A stretch of 64,000 nucleotides of DNA from Planococcus antarcticus DSM 14505 (GCF_001687565.2 NZ_CP016534.2:3701546-3765545), one strand, 5' to 3'; shown: positions 1-9,905, counted from the stretch's first letter. Translations and numbers: made by a program. Notes: generated by a model not told the origin, from the letters alone.

Positions 1-2057
1 TGATTTATGTCATACATAAAAAATTTTGAAAGTTTATTATCATCTTCCTGTGAATTAAATAAATATTTTTTAATGAAATCAATATCATCAGTTTCAAAAT
101 TGGGACTCATACTGACAAGTAATTTTATAACAAGTTCCTTTTTCGACGGATCGTTAAGCCATTTGTCTAAAATCCCATATTCCCTAAGCAACCTAATATA
201 TTTTGGTCTTGAATATATTACGTTGTTAATAAGGGGATTATTGTAAATTTCATTTTCACAGTTATTCACGATAAAATATTTTATATTTTCATCTGGGTTT
301 TCTATCTGATTTAATACTTCCAAGAATACGAATTTAACAAAATGCCGAATTTGCTTCGCTTCAAATATTCTTTGTCCTGCATTAATAAAATCCTGGCTAT
401 CGAACTCATATAAATTTTGCATGAACATTTGCACTTGATATCTTCTTCCGGGAGTTTGTTTTTCTTTACTTCCAATAATATCTATAACATCTTCACCTTC
501 ATAATATCTCTTCAACATTTTTTCAGCTAAAAAACAGTCTAATATAGATTGGTGAGCAAACGAAACTTTATTATCGTGAATTATTAAGAAGGCATTTGAA
601 GATAGAAATTCTAAAGATGATTTGTTTTCATTTAAAATAGTTAAAGGAATAAATATTCTACTAGTTCTTTCTAAAAAAGTTACCATTTTATCTTTAATCT
701 GAATTAGATTGGTTTCTTCCAATCCATATTCAAAACATTTGTATGATAACTGCTTCCACCATTCGGACACCAAATGGCTTGCGGTAGCACATTCCTCATA
801 TATTTTAGTTGGATCTAGCTGTTGCCATATAAACAAATTACTTGGAATTTTTAGCATGTCTTTTAGTTTAGAAGTTAGTTGCTCATAACGCTTCCCAACA
901 GTACTTTTTACTAAATCCTCATCTAACTCATTAACTTGAACCCTAGACCATTGAATGACTTCCTCATCCAAATCACCTTTTTTAAATAATGATTTTATAT
1001 TATTATCATTTTCCAAGTCATGTGTTCGACATACGAAAACGATGGATATTTTATTTTCCCTCTCAATATTCAATCTCTTAACCTGATTTATAATCTCGGC
1101 GCATACCAATAATGCATCTCTAGAATGTGCCATAGTCCAACGTAGTACATCCAATTGATCTAAAATAATTACTGCTCTCTCATTTTTAGAAACACTGTGA
1201 ATAGAATATGTAACCGATGCAGGTAATCCTAAATCTCCCCCCCACTTTTCTGCAGTCTTGCTAGGAATCCGTTTATCTAATTTAATTGCCAAATATGGTA
1301 GCGCTTTTTCTTCGCAAAAGTTAATAATATCTAACGTGCATCCACTTTTTCCTCTACCAGCCTTTCCATGTATTATCAAAGAGTTGCCTGAATCTATTGT
1401 TTCTCTGCACATGGAAAATTCTTTTCGATTGATTAACCCACTTTCTAATGGAATAAACGCTGCTTTATATTCTTGATTTAATTCCATAAGTCTGAGCTTT
1501 ATTCGTTCATCGACATCAAGGTTTTGAAAATTTCCTAGCAATGATTCTTCACCAAATTTTTCTTCAATAGTTTTAGTAATGTTGCCTTCTGATTTACTAA
1601 TTGACTCATCGACCATTGAAAGAAATGCCTTATCTTTAATGCTTAATAATGATTCACGAAAATCAATTAGTGTATCGAATAGCTTAGAAAAGTACTCTTC
1701 AAAATCATCTGGTTGTTTAATGGGTATATGCTTGTATTCAGCTTTCTTATAATTGACAAATTCCACAGCTTCTTTTCCCAATTCCTTGGTTATAACTTTA
1801 AGATCTTCTCTTGAGACATTGTAAGCATTAAATATCCTTTGTATTATCTTGATACTAATATGATCCTGTTCTAAAAAATGCACAAAATGATTGCTATCAA
1901 CCTCAGTGTCATTAAATTTCTGATTGAAGTCATTAATTTTATCCTCAATTTCTTTAATTAATTTTTTTTCCTCCCTATTTGTTAACCCACTTGATAAAAT
2001 ATAACCTGCAATATTTGGTGCTATTAAAGTTCCTGCTATGTATGTTAAAGAGCTCAT
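1..2057 (-). CDS. STAND/NACHT-type NTPase, C-terminus cut by window edge
   Basis: An open frame runs from an ATG at 2057 (ribosome-binding site GGGGGT five bases upstream) to the window edge without a stop, giving about 685 residues of a longer protein. Seen: a hydrophobic N-terminus (residues 3-22), a charged helical region, a Walker A motif GKAGRGKS near residue 232, a Walker B-like VIILDQLD near residue 300, and the motif FAHQSILDCFLAEKM further on. That last motif resembles the F-x-HQ-[ST]-x-x-[DE]-[FY]-LA helix after NACHT domains. STAND NTPases are switch ATPases, and many bacterial ones sense phage proteins and trigger an effector. No effector domain is recognised in the visible part. 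Antiviral function is inference. The next gene upstream (2368-2844) is on the same strand, 310 bases away. Confidence 0.75.
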   Translation of the reverse strand, partial: MSSLTYIAGTLIAPNIAGYILSSGLTNREEKKLIKEIEDKINDFNQKFNDTEVDSNHFVHFLEQDHISIKIIQRIFNAYNVSREDLKVITKELGKEAVEFVNYKKAEYKHIPIKQPDDFEEYFSKLFDTLIDFRESLLSIKDKAFLSMVDESISKSEGNITKTIEEKFGEESLLGNFQNLDVDERIKLRLMELNQEYKAAFIPLESGLINRKEFSMCRETIDSGNSLIIHGKAGRGKSGCTLDIINFCEEKALPYLAIKLDKRIPSKTAEKWGGDLGLPASVTYSIHSVSKNERAVIILDQLDVLRWTMAHSRDALLVCAEIINQVKRLNIERENKISIVFVCRTHDLENDNNIKSLFKKGDLDEEVIQWSRVQVNELDEDLVKSTVGKRYEQLTSKLKDMLKIPSNLFIWQQLDPTKIYEECATASHLVSEWWKQLSYKCFEYGLEETNLIQIKDKMVTFLERTSRIFIPLTILNENKSSLEFLSSNAFLIIHDNKVSFAHQSILDCFLAEKMLKRYYEGEDVIDIIGSKEKQTPGRRYQVQMFMQNLYEFDSQDFINAGQRIFEAKQIRHFVKFVFLEVLNQIENPDENIKYFIVNNCENEIYNNPLINNVIYSRPKYIRLLREYGILDKWLNDPSKKELVIKLLVSMSPNFETDDIDFIKKYLFNSQEDDNKLSKFFMYDIN

Positions 2058-2367
2058 TTTCTACCCCCTATTCGATGCATATAAACAGTTCTATAAAAAA
2101 AGGTGTCCCTCACAACAATAACTCAGATTATCCACTGCAATTGTATGATTATTCCATCTAGCCCTTGCTATTGCAAGGGCCTTTGCATTTCCATAAATCA
2201 TTTGTGAATCGTGCGGGTGACAGTCACCAAATGGGAACTGCAGATATTCGAGCTCAAATCCCTTATTGAAATTTAATTTTAATCTATCTTCTTATCCAAA
2301 ACTCATCTACAAAGTAATTTCTAATGAACGATAAATTAGAAATTTGATTGTTTAGAGTCTTGTTACT
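2058..2367. other. Intergenic stretch with a hairpin and a short palindrome
   Basis: No gene is seen. A perfect 8-bp-stem hairpin (GCCCTTGC/GCAAGGGC, loop TATT) lies at 2161-2180. It may end transcription from the gene at 2368-2844, although it lacks a good T-tract on that strand. A short palindrome GGTGAC-A-GTCACC lies at about 2216-2228, a motif often seen in mobile repeats of Bacillales. Confidence 0.4.
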
Positions 2368-2844
2368 TTAGTTTTTGTCTCTATCATTTAATTTAGCCGC
2401 GAAATAGGTTCCAACGGCACCAGTGACTAATACCAATCCACCGATAGCCAATTTTTCTACAGTATCCTTCCATTCTTTTCTTGCTTTATCGACCTGTTCT
2501 GTTAGAAAGCGTAGTTCCCCATAAATCATCCCCATTTCTTCTTCAGTTATATCTTCTTTATCTAATCTTTTAAACAAGTGATCTATTGTAGATTGATGGA
2601 CGGATATCACCTTATCGTGTATTTTCTGATTTTGATCAGAAAGATTCACAATAAAATTTAATATATCTTTTCCAAGCTCTGGAGTAGCCATTAATTTAGC
2701 TCTAAATGCTTCGTCAAACTCCACTATTTTTTCTTTTGATAATTTTGCTCTTTGATTAAACATTTCCATACTCGTTAGAACATCTTGGTAGTCATCTTGT
2801 GGAAAATCAATATTCTCATTGGCATTCTTATTTTTACTTTTCAT
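2368..2844 (-). CDS. Small coiled-coil protein with C-terminal membrane anchor, unknown function
   Basis: 158 residues, not recognised. The first 120 residues are strongly charged and predicted helical. A single hydrophobic segment (about residues 132-152, LAIGGLVLVTGAVGTYF) is followed by a short basic tail, so it looks tail-anchored in the membrane. It lies directly upstream of the STAND NTPase on the same strand and could be a partner such as an anchor or effector. That is inference from proximity only, since 310 bases separate the two genes. Confidence 0.6.
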   Translation of the reverse strand: MKSKNKNANENIDFPQDDYQDVLTSMEMFNQRAKLSKEKIVEFDEAFRAKLMATPELGKDILNFIVNLSDQNQKIHDKVISVHQSTIDHLFKRLDKEDITEEEMGMIYGELRFLTEQVDKARKEWKDTVEKLAIGGLVLVTGAVGTYFAAKLNDRDKN

Positions 2845-2972
2845 TTAAAAAATCCCCTTTTAATCGATTTGATCTTACATCATAAGCTATGTTTTTCTTA
2901 CGATAAGGATTGATAATTATGTAAATTATAACACCATAAGAATCAGTATAATCAGATTTAAGTATGGTAAAA

Positions 2973-3013
2973 AATAAGCCCACAAATCTAGATCAAAGAT
3001 TTGTGGGCTTATT
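2973..3013 (-). terminator. Rho-independent terminator
   Basis: Near-perfect inverted repeat of 16 bases per arm (AATAAGCCCACAAATC and its complement) with a 9-base loop, followed on the minus strand by a T-run. It lies downstream of the RES-domain gene (stop at 3111). The att-like site at about 3080 sits between gene and terminator. Confidence 0.85.
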
Positions 3014-3079
3014 CTTACCTAACAAGCATGATGCGGGTTCTCCATAACCTATATATACGAAAACAATCCAAAATTTCGC

Positions 3080-3103
3080 ACTTATTTATGATAAGGCTCA
3101 CCG
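3080..3103 (-). other. attL-like: SCC-type attachment site (copy of the rlmH 3' end)
   Basis: On the minus strand this segment reads GGTGAGCCTTATCATAAATAA (given in codons: GGT GAG CCT TAT CAT AAA TAA). It encodes G-E-P-Y-H-K-stop, exactly the last six residues and stop of RlmH (31824-31844), using synonymous codons at five positions. Upstream codons do not match, so the shared block is limited to the att core known for staphylococcal SCC elements (TATCATAA in the rlmH 3' end). Both copies have the same orientation. Position is accurate to about one base. Attachment-site function is inferred from this match and from the island content. Confidence 0.75.
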
Positions 3104-3110
3104 TGATGTA

Positions 3111-4319
3111 TCAAAGTGAGGTTTTTAGTCTACCTCTAAAGTGCGAAACTTTTTTCAAGGTTAGCCCGCCCTTGCTCTGATGGTCATTACAATCTTCATT
3201 TTCAAAAAACAACACGTAAGCTTTTTCGTTATTGAGAGAACTCGGATATACAATACCGTCAATTCCAGAGTTTCTATATTTAAAAACATATCTAAAATAT
3301 TCTGTAACAATTTGTGTAGGCACATAGTCCACATGCTCTCTGCCATCTTTTTCAATTGGTTTTGTAAAATCATTTAAAAAACTATAAAAGAATTTTACTA
3401 CCCAACGTTTTTCTCGTTCCTCTTCATCAAAGATGCTAGGTAACTTTGGTAAAGACGTTAAATCTAGTAACATTAATTTTTCATTATTAACAAATTCACC
3501 AATACTTGCTACCACGTTCTCACCCGGTCTATATTTCACTTCCAGTAAAGCTGTTTCTTCACTTTCTGCTCCATAAAACATCGGAATCCCAGCTGGACTC
3601 ATTCTATTTGAACTTTCCGCATAATCTTTTGCCGGTGTTCCAATTTCTTTTGCTTTATGAAACAACTCACCCTTTGAAGATACGCGGGCTCTAAAAAATT
3701 TGCTCGATGCTATTGGTTTAATCAACTTTAATTCCTCAACAAAACCAGCTATATTATCCAAAATCTCATGTGGTACTACTCGTTGCTTTTTGTTACCTGA
3801 GTGATAGGAGCTATTCAAAAATAGATAACGCATACTATGTTTTACTTGTTCAGAAAAATCGTTCCATGTGTAAAATAACTCTTCGTCCCGCGTTGAGCCA
3901 TATGGGTCAGATTTACACCACATTGTATCCATCAATGCGTCTCTAATGTCTTTAAATAAACAGTCTGTATTTATACCAACTTCACCATATAAAACATTTT
4001 CAGTGAAATCCCATCCATCATATATTTCAACCCCTAGATATCCACCTTCCCTTGAATCATAGCCTACACCTTCGTCGTTAGGGTCTCCCCATTCAAATTT
4101 AATACCTGTCATAATAAATTCCATTATTAAATCAATGTCAGCAGCTAAAGTACATTCACCTTCAGCGCCACAATAATCACATTTATCAGCAGTTGCATTT
4201 TCTTCAATACAATTCTGAATATGTATGTCAGAAACACATTCAGAACACACGAATTTATCTCCGAGGGTACTAAAACCTAACTCATTTTGTCTGATAAGCA
4301 AATTTTTATGATAACCCAT
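3111..4319 (-). CDS. RES-domain NAD+-degrading protein with HEPN/RES-type N-terminal domain
   Basis: 402 residues. The N-terminus carries two CxxC pairs (C25-x2-C28 and C47-x2-C50) in the arrangement of the HEPN/RES N-terminal domain 1 family. The C-terminal half, from FFRARV near residue 208, is a RES domain with the conserved arginine, the E-rich TALLEVKYRPG stretch and the terminal GIVYPSS segment. RES proteins (named for conserved R, E and S) hydrolyse or phosphorylyse NAD+ and act as toxins in toxin-antitoxin pairs. Longer versions such as this one lack a typical small antitoxin. No Xre-type antitoxin gene is adjacent. It lies 178 bases downstream of the large NACHT-like NTPase on the same strand, which suggests a joint defence role, but a separate promoter is possible. 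Start ATG 4319. Confidence 0.8.
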   Translation of the reverse strand: MGYHKNLLIRQNELGFSTLGDKFVCSECVSDIHIQNCIEENATADKCDYCGAEGECTLAADIDLIMEFIMTGIKFEWGDPNDEGVGYDSREGGYLGVEIYDGWDFTENVLYGEVGINTDCLFKDIRDALMDTMWCKSDPYGSTRDEELFYTWNDFSEQVKHSMRYLFLNSSYHSGNKKQRVVPHEILDNIAGFVEELKLIKPIASSKFFRARVSSKGELFHKAKEIGTPAKDYAESSNRMSPAGIPMFYGAESEETALLEVKYRPGENVVASIGEFVNNEKLMLLDLTSLPKLPSIFDEEEREKRWVVKFFYSFLNDFTKPIEKDGREHVDYVPTQIVTEYFRYVFKYRNSGIDGIVYPSSLNNEKAYVLFFENEDCNDHQSKGGLTLKKVSHFRGRLKTSL

Positions 4320-4497
4320 TATTTAGCACCATCCTCTAAAACATCTTATACTCATTCTAATTTAATTGTATTTTGTAGCTTTATATTTTGTTTCAGTTAG
4401 AAAAGGACTGTATTTCTATGTTCCAGAGCATGATACTTAAAGAAATTAGGAAAATAAAAATGACCTTTACCAAACTTAATGGCTTTTTCTATAAGTA

Positions 4498-7400
4498 TCA
4501 CAATCTTACATCGACTACGTAAGCTCTCACTTCCCTTACGTTATCTGTTAGTTTTTCAGCTTGTTCATCAAAAAATATTTTCGCTTCTTCTATAGATACC
4601 TTTGGGATTTTTCTTCTCCTATTTTCATCTTTCCACATTTCACTATCAAACCAACCAATGAGATAAAGTCCATATTTGCAAGTGTTATTTTTTAAATATC
4701 TATCTACAAGTTGTGTTTCCATAGCAGTTTTTAGTTCTGAATGCCAATTTCCTTTTACCTCTACAATTACACTAATAATTTCATGACTGTCTCGGTCTGG
4801 TTGTTTTAATATAGCATCTACCTGCAGATCTGTTCGTTGCCCTTGAATATTACCAGTTGTCTTACGAATCTCGACTTCTCTATTAACAATAATACCTTTT
4901 CCTTTAAGGTCTTCTATAAAATGCTTTTTAACATAATCAGAAAACTCGTTTTCTGTGCGAGGATTAAATTTTTTCTCACCTAAATCATTCCATAAAAAAA
5001 CATTTTCCGGTGTTTCCCCATGCAGTTTTTGCTCGAATCGTTCTAAAGAGTCTTCTATAACATCTAATAATTGCTCTCCGCTTTGCACAAAACGAAAATC
5101 TTTATTGCTTGTTAAGTTTATAATATCAATAGGAGTAGGCGGCGCCCAAGTACGGCGACGGGTCTTATTTTTTGCTTCTATAAGAATTGGTCTTAACCAT
5201 GTCGAATCTTCAGGGAAGTGTTCAATAATACGAGCTATTTCATCACAAGACTTGAGAGTACCTCTATTTTCTAAACTTCGTAATAAAGAATTACGAAAAT
5301 CAGCTATTTCTTCCCTTGGTGTTACAAAATGTGCTACATCTTCATTCGAATAATCTGGATCTCCTGAAAAAGGGAACTGTTCTAGTAGCCATATATAAAG
5401 GTCTCCTAATATCTCTTCTCCCATGTGAGAAGTTTCGCGCATTGTACTTGCAATAGAAAACATAACCTCATGCCCGAATGCTCTGTCTTCATGAATAATT
5501 GGCCATGCTTTCTCCCATTCAGTGTCTCCTCCATGGATTAGCAATTCTCGTATAGCATTTACAGTCTTTGCTCTTCTTTTTTCTTCAGTAGGTAAAGGAT
5601 TTGTAAGAAAGGAACGAGTAAAATTAATTGCATCAACTACTCGCTTTTTAAAAAGAATTCTTAGCATTGAATCCATAGATCCTACTGCTAAATTCTCGTC
5701 TTCTAGTTTACATAAAATGTTCTGGGTTATTTGATCATCCCAACACTCTTCTAAAGCATTGATAATAAAAATGTAATTAAATTTTTGATTCTCTCTATCT
5801 ACTAAGATAAGCACTAAATCAATTACTTGATCCGGAATGCAAGTATATGCCAAGTTTACTATTTTACTACGAGTTACTTCCTCTTCACTACCTGTTGATA
5901 TTGGGCACACCAAAATAGCCGGTAACCACTTCTTCCAAACCTCTTTAGAAAGAGTGGATAAAAAATCAGCATCGTACTTTAAAATTAATGAAAGGGCTTG
6001 ATATCCTGCAAATGCTGGCCGATGAATTACATCTACTTTGAAGGATTCTTTCTCGTCAATAATTGCTTTTAATATATAAGTTTTTGCTACTTCTATAATA
6101 CGAATTTTGGTTGATTCACTAACGATTTTCCAACCTTTTAACATTGTTAAATCAGTGTTTAGTTCATCTATAGATCGACCTTCTGAATTATGAGCCATAT
6201 AAAAATTTAGTCTCCACCAATCATCAAGTGACCCTGCTTCAATCTTATCTAAGTAGCTTGAAACCTCATTCTCTGTTAGAAAAGAGACTTTAGAAGGTTT
6301 ATTATTTTCTATTAATCTTTTCCTTGCTTTGCTTTTTGACTCTCTTTCTCTCATCTTCTGTGCTTCTACTGAATTAAGTAAAATGGGCTCGAAAGATTTT
6401 TTACTTAAGACTTCAAGAGCCGGGGTTTCCTTTGATACTTTATGAATCAATTCAATCTGCATGTAGTTAGAAACTTCGAAAGTATTCCAAATTAATTGTG
6501 CCCATATATCTTGTTCTATTTTGTTCTCTGTACTCAATAGACATGAAATTAACCAAGAGATATCTATTGCAGATATCAGCCGAAAATCTTGAATCTTTTC
6601 AGCAATTTTTTCTTTGTCTTTAATGTTATTGAACATGGCTAATATTAAAGCATGCCGTCTTTTATCAATAGTTCGAATCTCTTCAAAAATACTTAATTGA
6701 TCAAAAAGAACCAATCTTGAAAACATTGCTTTAGAAAAAGGATTAATTATATTCCCAACCTCTAGATGGTTCCAAGATTTCTGTAAAATTTGATTCACAA
6801 GCTCTTTAAAACGATTTTCTAAGTCATGAATTGAAGGTTGTTCAACTACCCAATCTAATGCAATAGGAAGATCTTCAATATGAATTTCACTAATCAAATT
6901 TTGCGACAGAAACATATCATATGCGCCAAAGTAATTCTTTTGTTTTTTAGGAGTCAAAAGCTGAAGTAATTCTTTTACCGTAAGATACTTAGGCCACAGT
7001 GCATTTAATGCAATGCCTTTTAAACCATCTCTAGGATCATCTCCAATTTCAGAATTGGCTAGAGGTAATAGTTTCTTAATATGAGATGCTTCCCCTATTT
7101 CTTTGACAGCCCACGCAGCCTGCTCTCTAATAGGTAAAAGTTCACTTGCGTTAAGGGCTAAATCTAACATGATAGAATTTAAATTCGTTAACCTACAAGA
7201 TTTAGCTATCTCTATCGCTTCTCTTTTAGCAAATATAGATTTACTTCCATCCATAATAAACTCTTTCAACTGTTCTTCCAAAGCAGGATGGAAAAGATTG
7301 GAATATCGATACTGGTTATCAAAATTCCATTTCAAAATTTCCCCATCTTCCAATTGTTTTAACAATTCTTCTACTAAAATCTCTTTATTGTCATTACTAG

Positions 7401-8664
7401 TATTACTAATGTCACTCCGGAGTAAAACAAAGGGATCTCGTTTGACAATCACCTTATATATATCGTCACTCATACTAGCTAACCAAGCAGAAACTTCGTG
7501 TAATTGCGGTACTAACTTACGGTCTTGATCTTCTGGATGTTCAATTAAATTTAATATTTGTTTTACTGATAACTTTTTTTCAATCAAATACCAAGCCGCT
7601 AAAAATTCAGCATATGTTTGATGTGTCCAACCAAATCGATTAACTCCTCTAGATGTAAACAGTCCAGTAGATAAGGTGTCCACTAAATTGGATTCCTTTT
7701 CAACAAGATTTTCTTCTAAATGAAGTTGTCCTCCATATGACAATTCTTGTGTAGTAACGTCTTCTTTAAGTACATTTCCAAAATCCAAGCCTCTCCATAT
7801 AGCATATTTATTCGAAAAGACAGTTACTGCTGCAATTCGAGAAGCGACTTGTAAACGCTCGCGACTAGTGAGCTGCTCTTTCTTATTCAGTTGATTTTCA
7901 TTTGTCTCTTCACATAATAATTTACAACCTGATAAATAAATTTCCTTTCGAGTAGCAGGAAGTTTTCCATCTTTTTTATAGTTATTAATAAGTAAAAGAA
8001 GTGTAATCGGCTTTATAGCAAATGAAATAGCTTCATTTATTAGAACTTCATGTAAAAAAGCTTCACTATTCAACTCATTCTTCAATACGGCTTCTACTAC
8101 ATCTTTTCGACGTAGAGGTGCTAATTCAAAAATCTCGACATTCTCTTTTCCCCATAATTGAATCAATCCCGCTTCTAACGAATTAGGCCAGTCAGCAGTT
8201 CTGGAAGTAACACGAAGAAATAGACGATCGATAGGGCAGTTTCTAAACTCTTTAATTAATATTGATGTTAAATAATCTGCTTCTAACAAACATTCGTCTA
8301 GACTATCCAGAAAGAGGTACAAATTATAGTCGCCCTCTATCCACTTTTGAAAAAGTGGATGATCAAATAAGCTACGGTAAAGAGTGTAATCCGTTCCGCA
8401 AGAGCGCAAATCAACAGACATAGTTATTGTAGCTTTATGAAAGATTTCTTTTGCTTCTTCGATTGCAAATGTCTTTCCAGAACCAGGTTCTCCTAGTAAA
8501 CCCAAACACTGTTTCTTAGAAATCACCTCATATGAAACTACGTCGGGGTTATAGATTCTTCCGTATTGGGAGTCGGGGTCATAAAGATAACCACTGTCAG
8601 TTAGGTTTATAGAGCCAGTTCTTGGACACCAAAAACGCTTCCATTCATATATTACTTTTTGCAA
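4498..8664 (-). CDS. NACHT-like NTPase with HEAT-like repeats and C-terminal PD-(D/E)XK nuclease motif
   Basis: 1388 residues. Domains seen in order: a short N-terminal lead with a WKRFWCPR motif; an NTPase with Walker A GEPGSGKT (58-65) and Walker B LFLDSLDE (about 117-124); a helical segment with THQTYAEFLAAWYL (about 350), typical after NACHT domains; then roughly 800 residues of alpha-helical repeats resembling HEAT. At the C-terminus RTDLQVDA (about 1270) is followed by VIVEVKGNW (about 1295), which fits the D-...-ExK signature of restriction-type nucleases. The architecture suggests a sensor-switch-effector protein in which repeats sense a phage product and the nuclease responds. The exact family is not recognised and antiphage action is inferred. 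It differs from Avs proteins, whose nuclease is N-terminal. Start ATG 8664 lies downstream of GAGGTGG. Confidence 0.8.
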   Translation of the reverse strand: MQKVIYEWKRFWCPRTGSINLTDSGYLYDPDSQYGRIYNPDVVSYEVISKKQCLGLLGEPGSGKTFAIEEAKEIFHKATITMSVDLRSCGTDYTLYRSLFDHPLFQKWIEGDYNLYLFLDSLDECLLEADYLTSILIKEFRNCPIDRLFLRVTSRTADWPNSLEAGLIQLWGKENVEIFELAPLRRKDVVEAVLKNELNSEAFLHEVLINEAISFAIKPITLLLLINNYKKDGKLPATRKEIYLSGCKLLCEETNENQLNKKEQLTSRERLQVASRIAAVTVFSNKYAIWRGLDFGNVLKEDVTTQELSYGGQLHLEENLVEKESNLVDTLSTGLFTSRGVNRFGWTHQTYAEFLAAWYLIEKKLSVKQILNLIEHPEDQDRKLVPQLHEVSAWLASMSDDIYKVIVKRDPFVLLRSDISNTSNDNKEILVEELLKQLEDGEILKWNFDNQYRYSNLFHPALEEQLKEFIMDGSKSIFAKREAIEIAKSCRLTNLNSIMLDLALNASELLPIREQAAWAVKEIGEASHIKKLLPLANSEIGDDPRDGLKGIALNALWPKYLTVKELLQLLTPKKQKNYFGAYDMFLSQNLISEIHIEDLPIALDWVVEQPSIHDLENRFKELVNQILQKSWNHLEVGNIINPFSKAMFSRLVLFDQLSIFEEIRTIDKRRHALILAMFNNIKDKEKIAEKIQDFRLISAIDISWLISCLLSTENKIEQDIWAQLIWNTFEVSNYMQIELIHKVSKETPALEVLSKKSFEPILLNSVEAQKMRERESKSKARKRLIENNKPSKVSFLTENEVSSYLDKIEAGSLDDWWRLNFYMAHNSEGRSIDELNTDLTMLKGWKIVSESTKIRIIEVAKTYILKAIIDEKESFKVDVIHRPAFAGYQALSLILKYDADFLSTLSKEVWKKWLPAILVCPISTGSEEEVTRSKIVNLAYTCIPDQVIDLVLILVDRENQKFNYIFIINALEECWDDQITQNILCKLEDENLAVGSMDSMLRILFKKRVVDAINFTRSFLTNPLPTEEKRRAKTVNAIRELLIHGGDTEWEKAWPIIHEDRAFGHEVMFSIASTMRETSHMGEEILGDLYIWLLEQFPFSGDPDYSNEDVAHFVTPREEIADFRNSLLRSLENRGTLKSCDEIARIIEHFPEDSTWLRPILIEAKNKTRRRTWAPPTPIDIINLTSNKDFRFVQSGEQLLDVIEDSLERFEQKLHGETPENVFLWNDLGEKKFNPRTENEFSDYVKKHFIEDLKGKGIIVNREVEIRKTTGNIQGQRTDLQVDAILKQPDRDSHEIISVIVEVKGNWHSELKTAMETQLVDRYLKNNTCKYGLYLIGWFDSEMWKDENRRRKIPKVSIEEAKIFFDEQAEKLTDNVREVRAYVVDVRL

Positions 8665-8857
8665 GGCTAAACCACCTCTACTTTTCCATTACTTATTAAA
8701 ATTTAGTAGTATTTGAAGGCTTATCAAAAAACCCCAATTGGAACTGTTTCACAGCTTGAAATGTAACTGATTATGAACTGAAATTAGAGAGAAAATAATA
8801 CCTTCCCCTGAACCCATCTATTTTCTTATTCATAAAATACCTCTCCCTTTATATTTT

Positions 8858-9841
8858 CTAATAACTCATATCAAAAACAAATCCACTTTCATCTTGAAAG
8901 AAAGCGATAAATGAATCCTGATGTTCATTTATGGCGGTATACAGGAACTCCAAATACTCCCCATCCATTTCGAAAGTTCTTCCCTCTACATGTGTGACGA
9001 TGCTATATTCCATGAATCTATTAAAATCATATGGCTTATCCAAACCTTCTATAAGTGGTAAATCGGAATTAGCTGGTCGAGTAATCACAACTACCTCATA
9101 GCCCATTGCACGAGCATCCTCGACTGTATGAGTTTCATCAGGTCCAGCTGTACCAGACTCGCCTGAATATCGAACGCCATTATAAAAACCTTCTTGATTT
9201 GGGTTTAATTCTAAATCATACTTTGCAGGTCTTTCTTCTGTCGCAGTTTTTTCCTTTGCAATTTCTTCCTGTTCTACCTTTTCTTCTTCTGCTACTTTCT
9301 TCTCTGAATCTAGAGCTGATTTGATGTCTTCCTGTAGCTTTTTAACGTCCTTTTTGATCGGCTCAAAAATCAACTGTTCCGATTCGTGTTTTAAAATGTT
9401 ATCAACCGTTTTATTAGCTTCTTTATATTCTTTGTTTTCGAATTGCTTCAATGCTGCTTCATATCCCTCTGTCAACTCGGCTAATGTTGTTTCGAGGTCT
9501 TCAATTGACGCTACAATATCTTTGGATTTTTTAACCAGTGCGGACGATCCATCTTCTGTGTTAATAACCTTCTCAGCTTTTTCTGTCGCAATGTCAAGAT
9601 TGCCTTCCTCCATTGCTTTTATAGCTTCTTGATGATAGACAGTTTGATCCAGTAAAGCCGTTGCTTTTTTATCGTTACTTTTTTCATCTATTGCTAGCTC
9701 AAATGCACTTTCAGCTTTCTGATATTCTTCACTGGCTATGTAATCTAACCCTTTATGCACAGCATTGTTATAAGCTTCATCGTTACTACATCCAGCTAAC
9801 AAAATAAAAACAAACAAACTGCTAATCAATAATTTTCTCAT
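8858..9841 (-). CDS. Repeat-containing lipoprotein, paralogue 1
   Basis: 327 residues. It begins with a lipoprotein signal ending in lipobox LAGC (cysteine at about 18), so it is probably lipid-anchored on the outer face of the membrane. Residues 20-180 are helical and TPR-like (NAVHKGLDYI..EYQKAESAFELAI), then a charged linker, then a short unrecognised C-terminal domain (about 215-327). The first 180 or so residues are almost identical to the neighbour at 10006-11001, while the C-terminal domains are unrelated. ATG 9841 is preceded by GGGGG. Function unknown. Confidence 0.8.
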   Translation of the reverse strand: MRKLLISSLFVFILLAGCSNDEAYNNAVHKGLDYIASEEYQKAESAFELAIDEKSNDKKATALLDQTVYHQEAIKAMEEGNLDIATEKAEKVINTEDGSSALVKKSKDIVASIEDLETTLAELTEGYEAALKQFENKEYKEANKTVDNILKHESEQLIFEPIKKDVKKLQEDIKSALDSEKKVAEEEKVEQEEIAKEKTATEERPAKYDLELNPNQEGFYNGVRYSGESGTAGPDETHTVEDARAMGYEVVVITRPANSDLPLIEGLDKPYDFNRFMEYSIVTHVEGRTFEMDGEYLEFLYTAINEHQDSFIAFFQDESGFVFDMSY

Positions 9842-9905
9842 AAAATTCCCCCATTAAAATAAAAAAAGTAACAAAAATATTACATATAACATCCTTGTCA
9901 TTATA
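9297..9905. repeat. Duplicated segment, copy A (leader plus lipoprotein N-terminus)
   Basis: This block is nearly identical to 10456-11065. The similarity begins in the leader (TGTTATATGTAATAT near 9890 and near 11050) and covers the signal peptide and TPR-like part of both lipoprotein genes. It ends at the linker, where the C-terminal domains diverge. Confidence 0.85.

Noticed and set aside
4955..7528. Plus-strand ORFs opposite the NACHT-like gene
   Set aside because: Antisense shadows of a clearly coding frame, with low-complexity S/F/L-rich translations.
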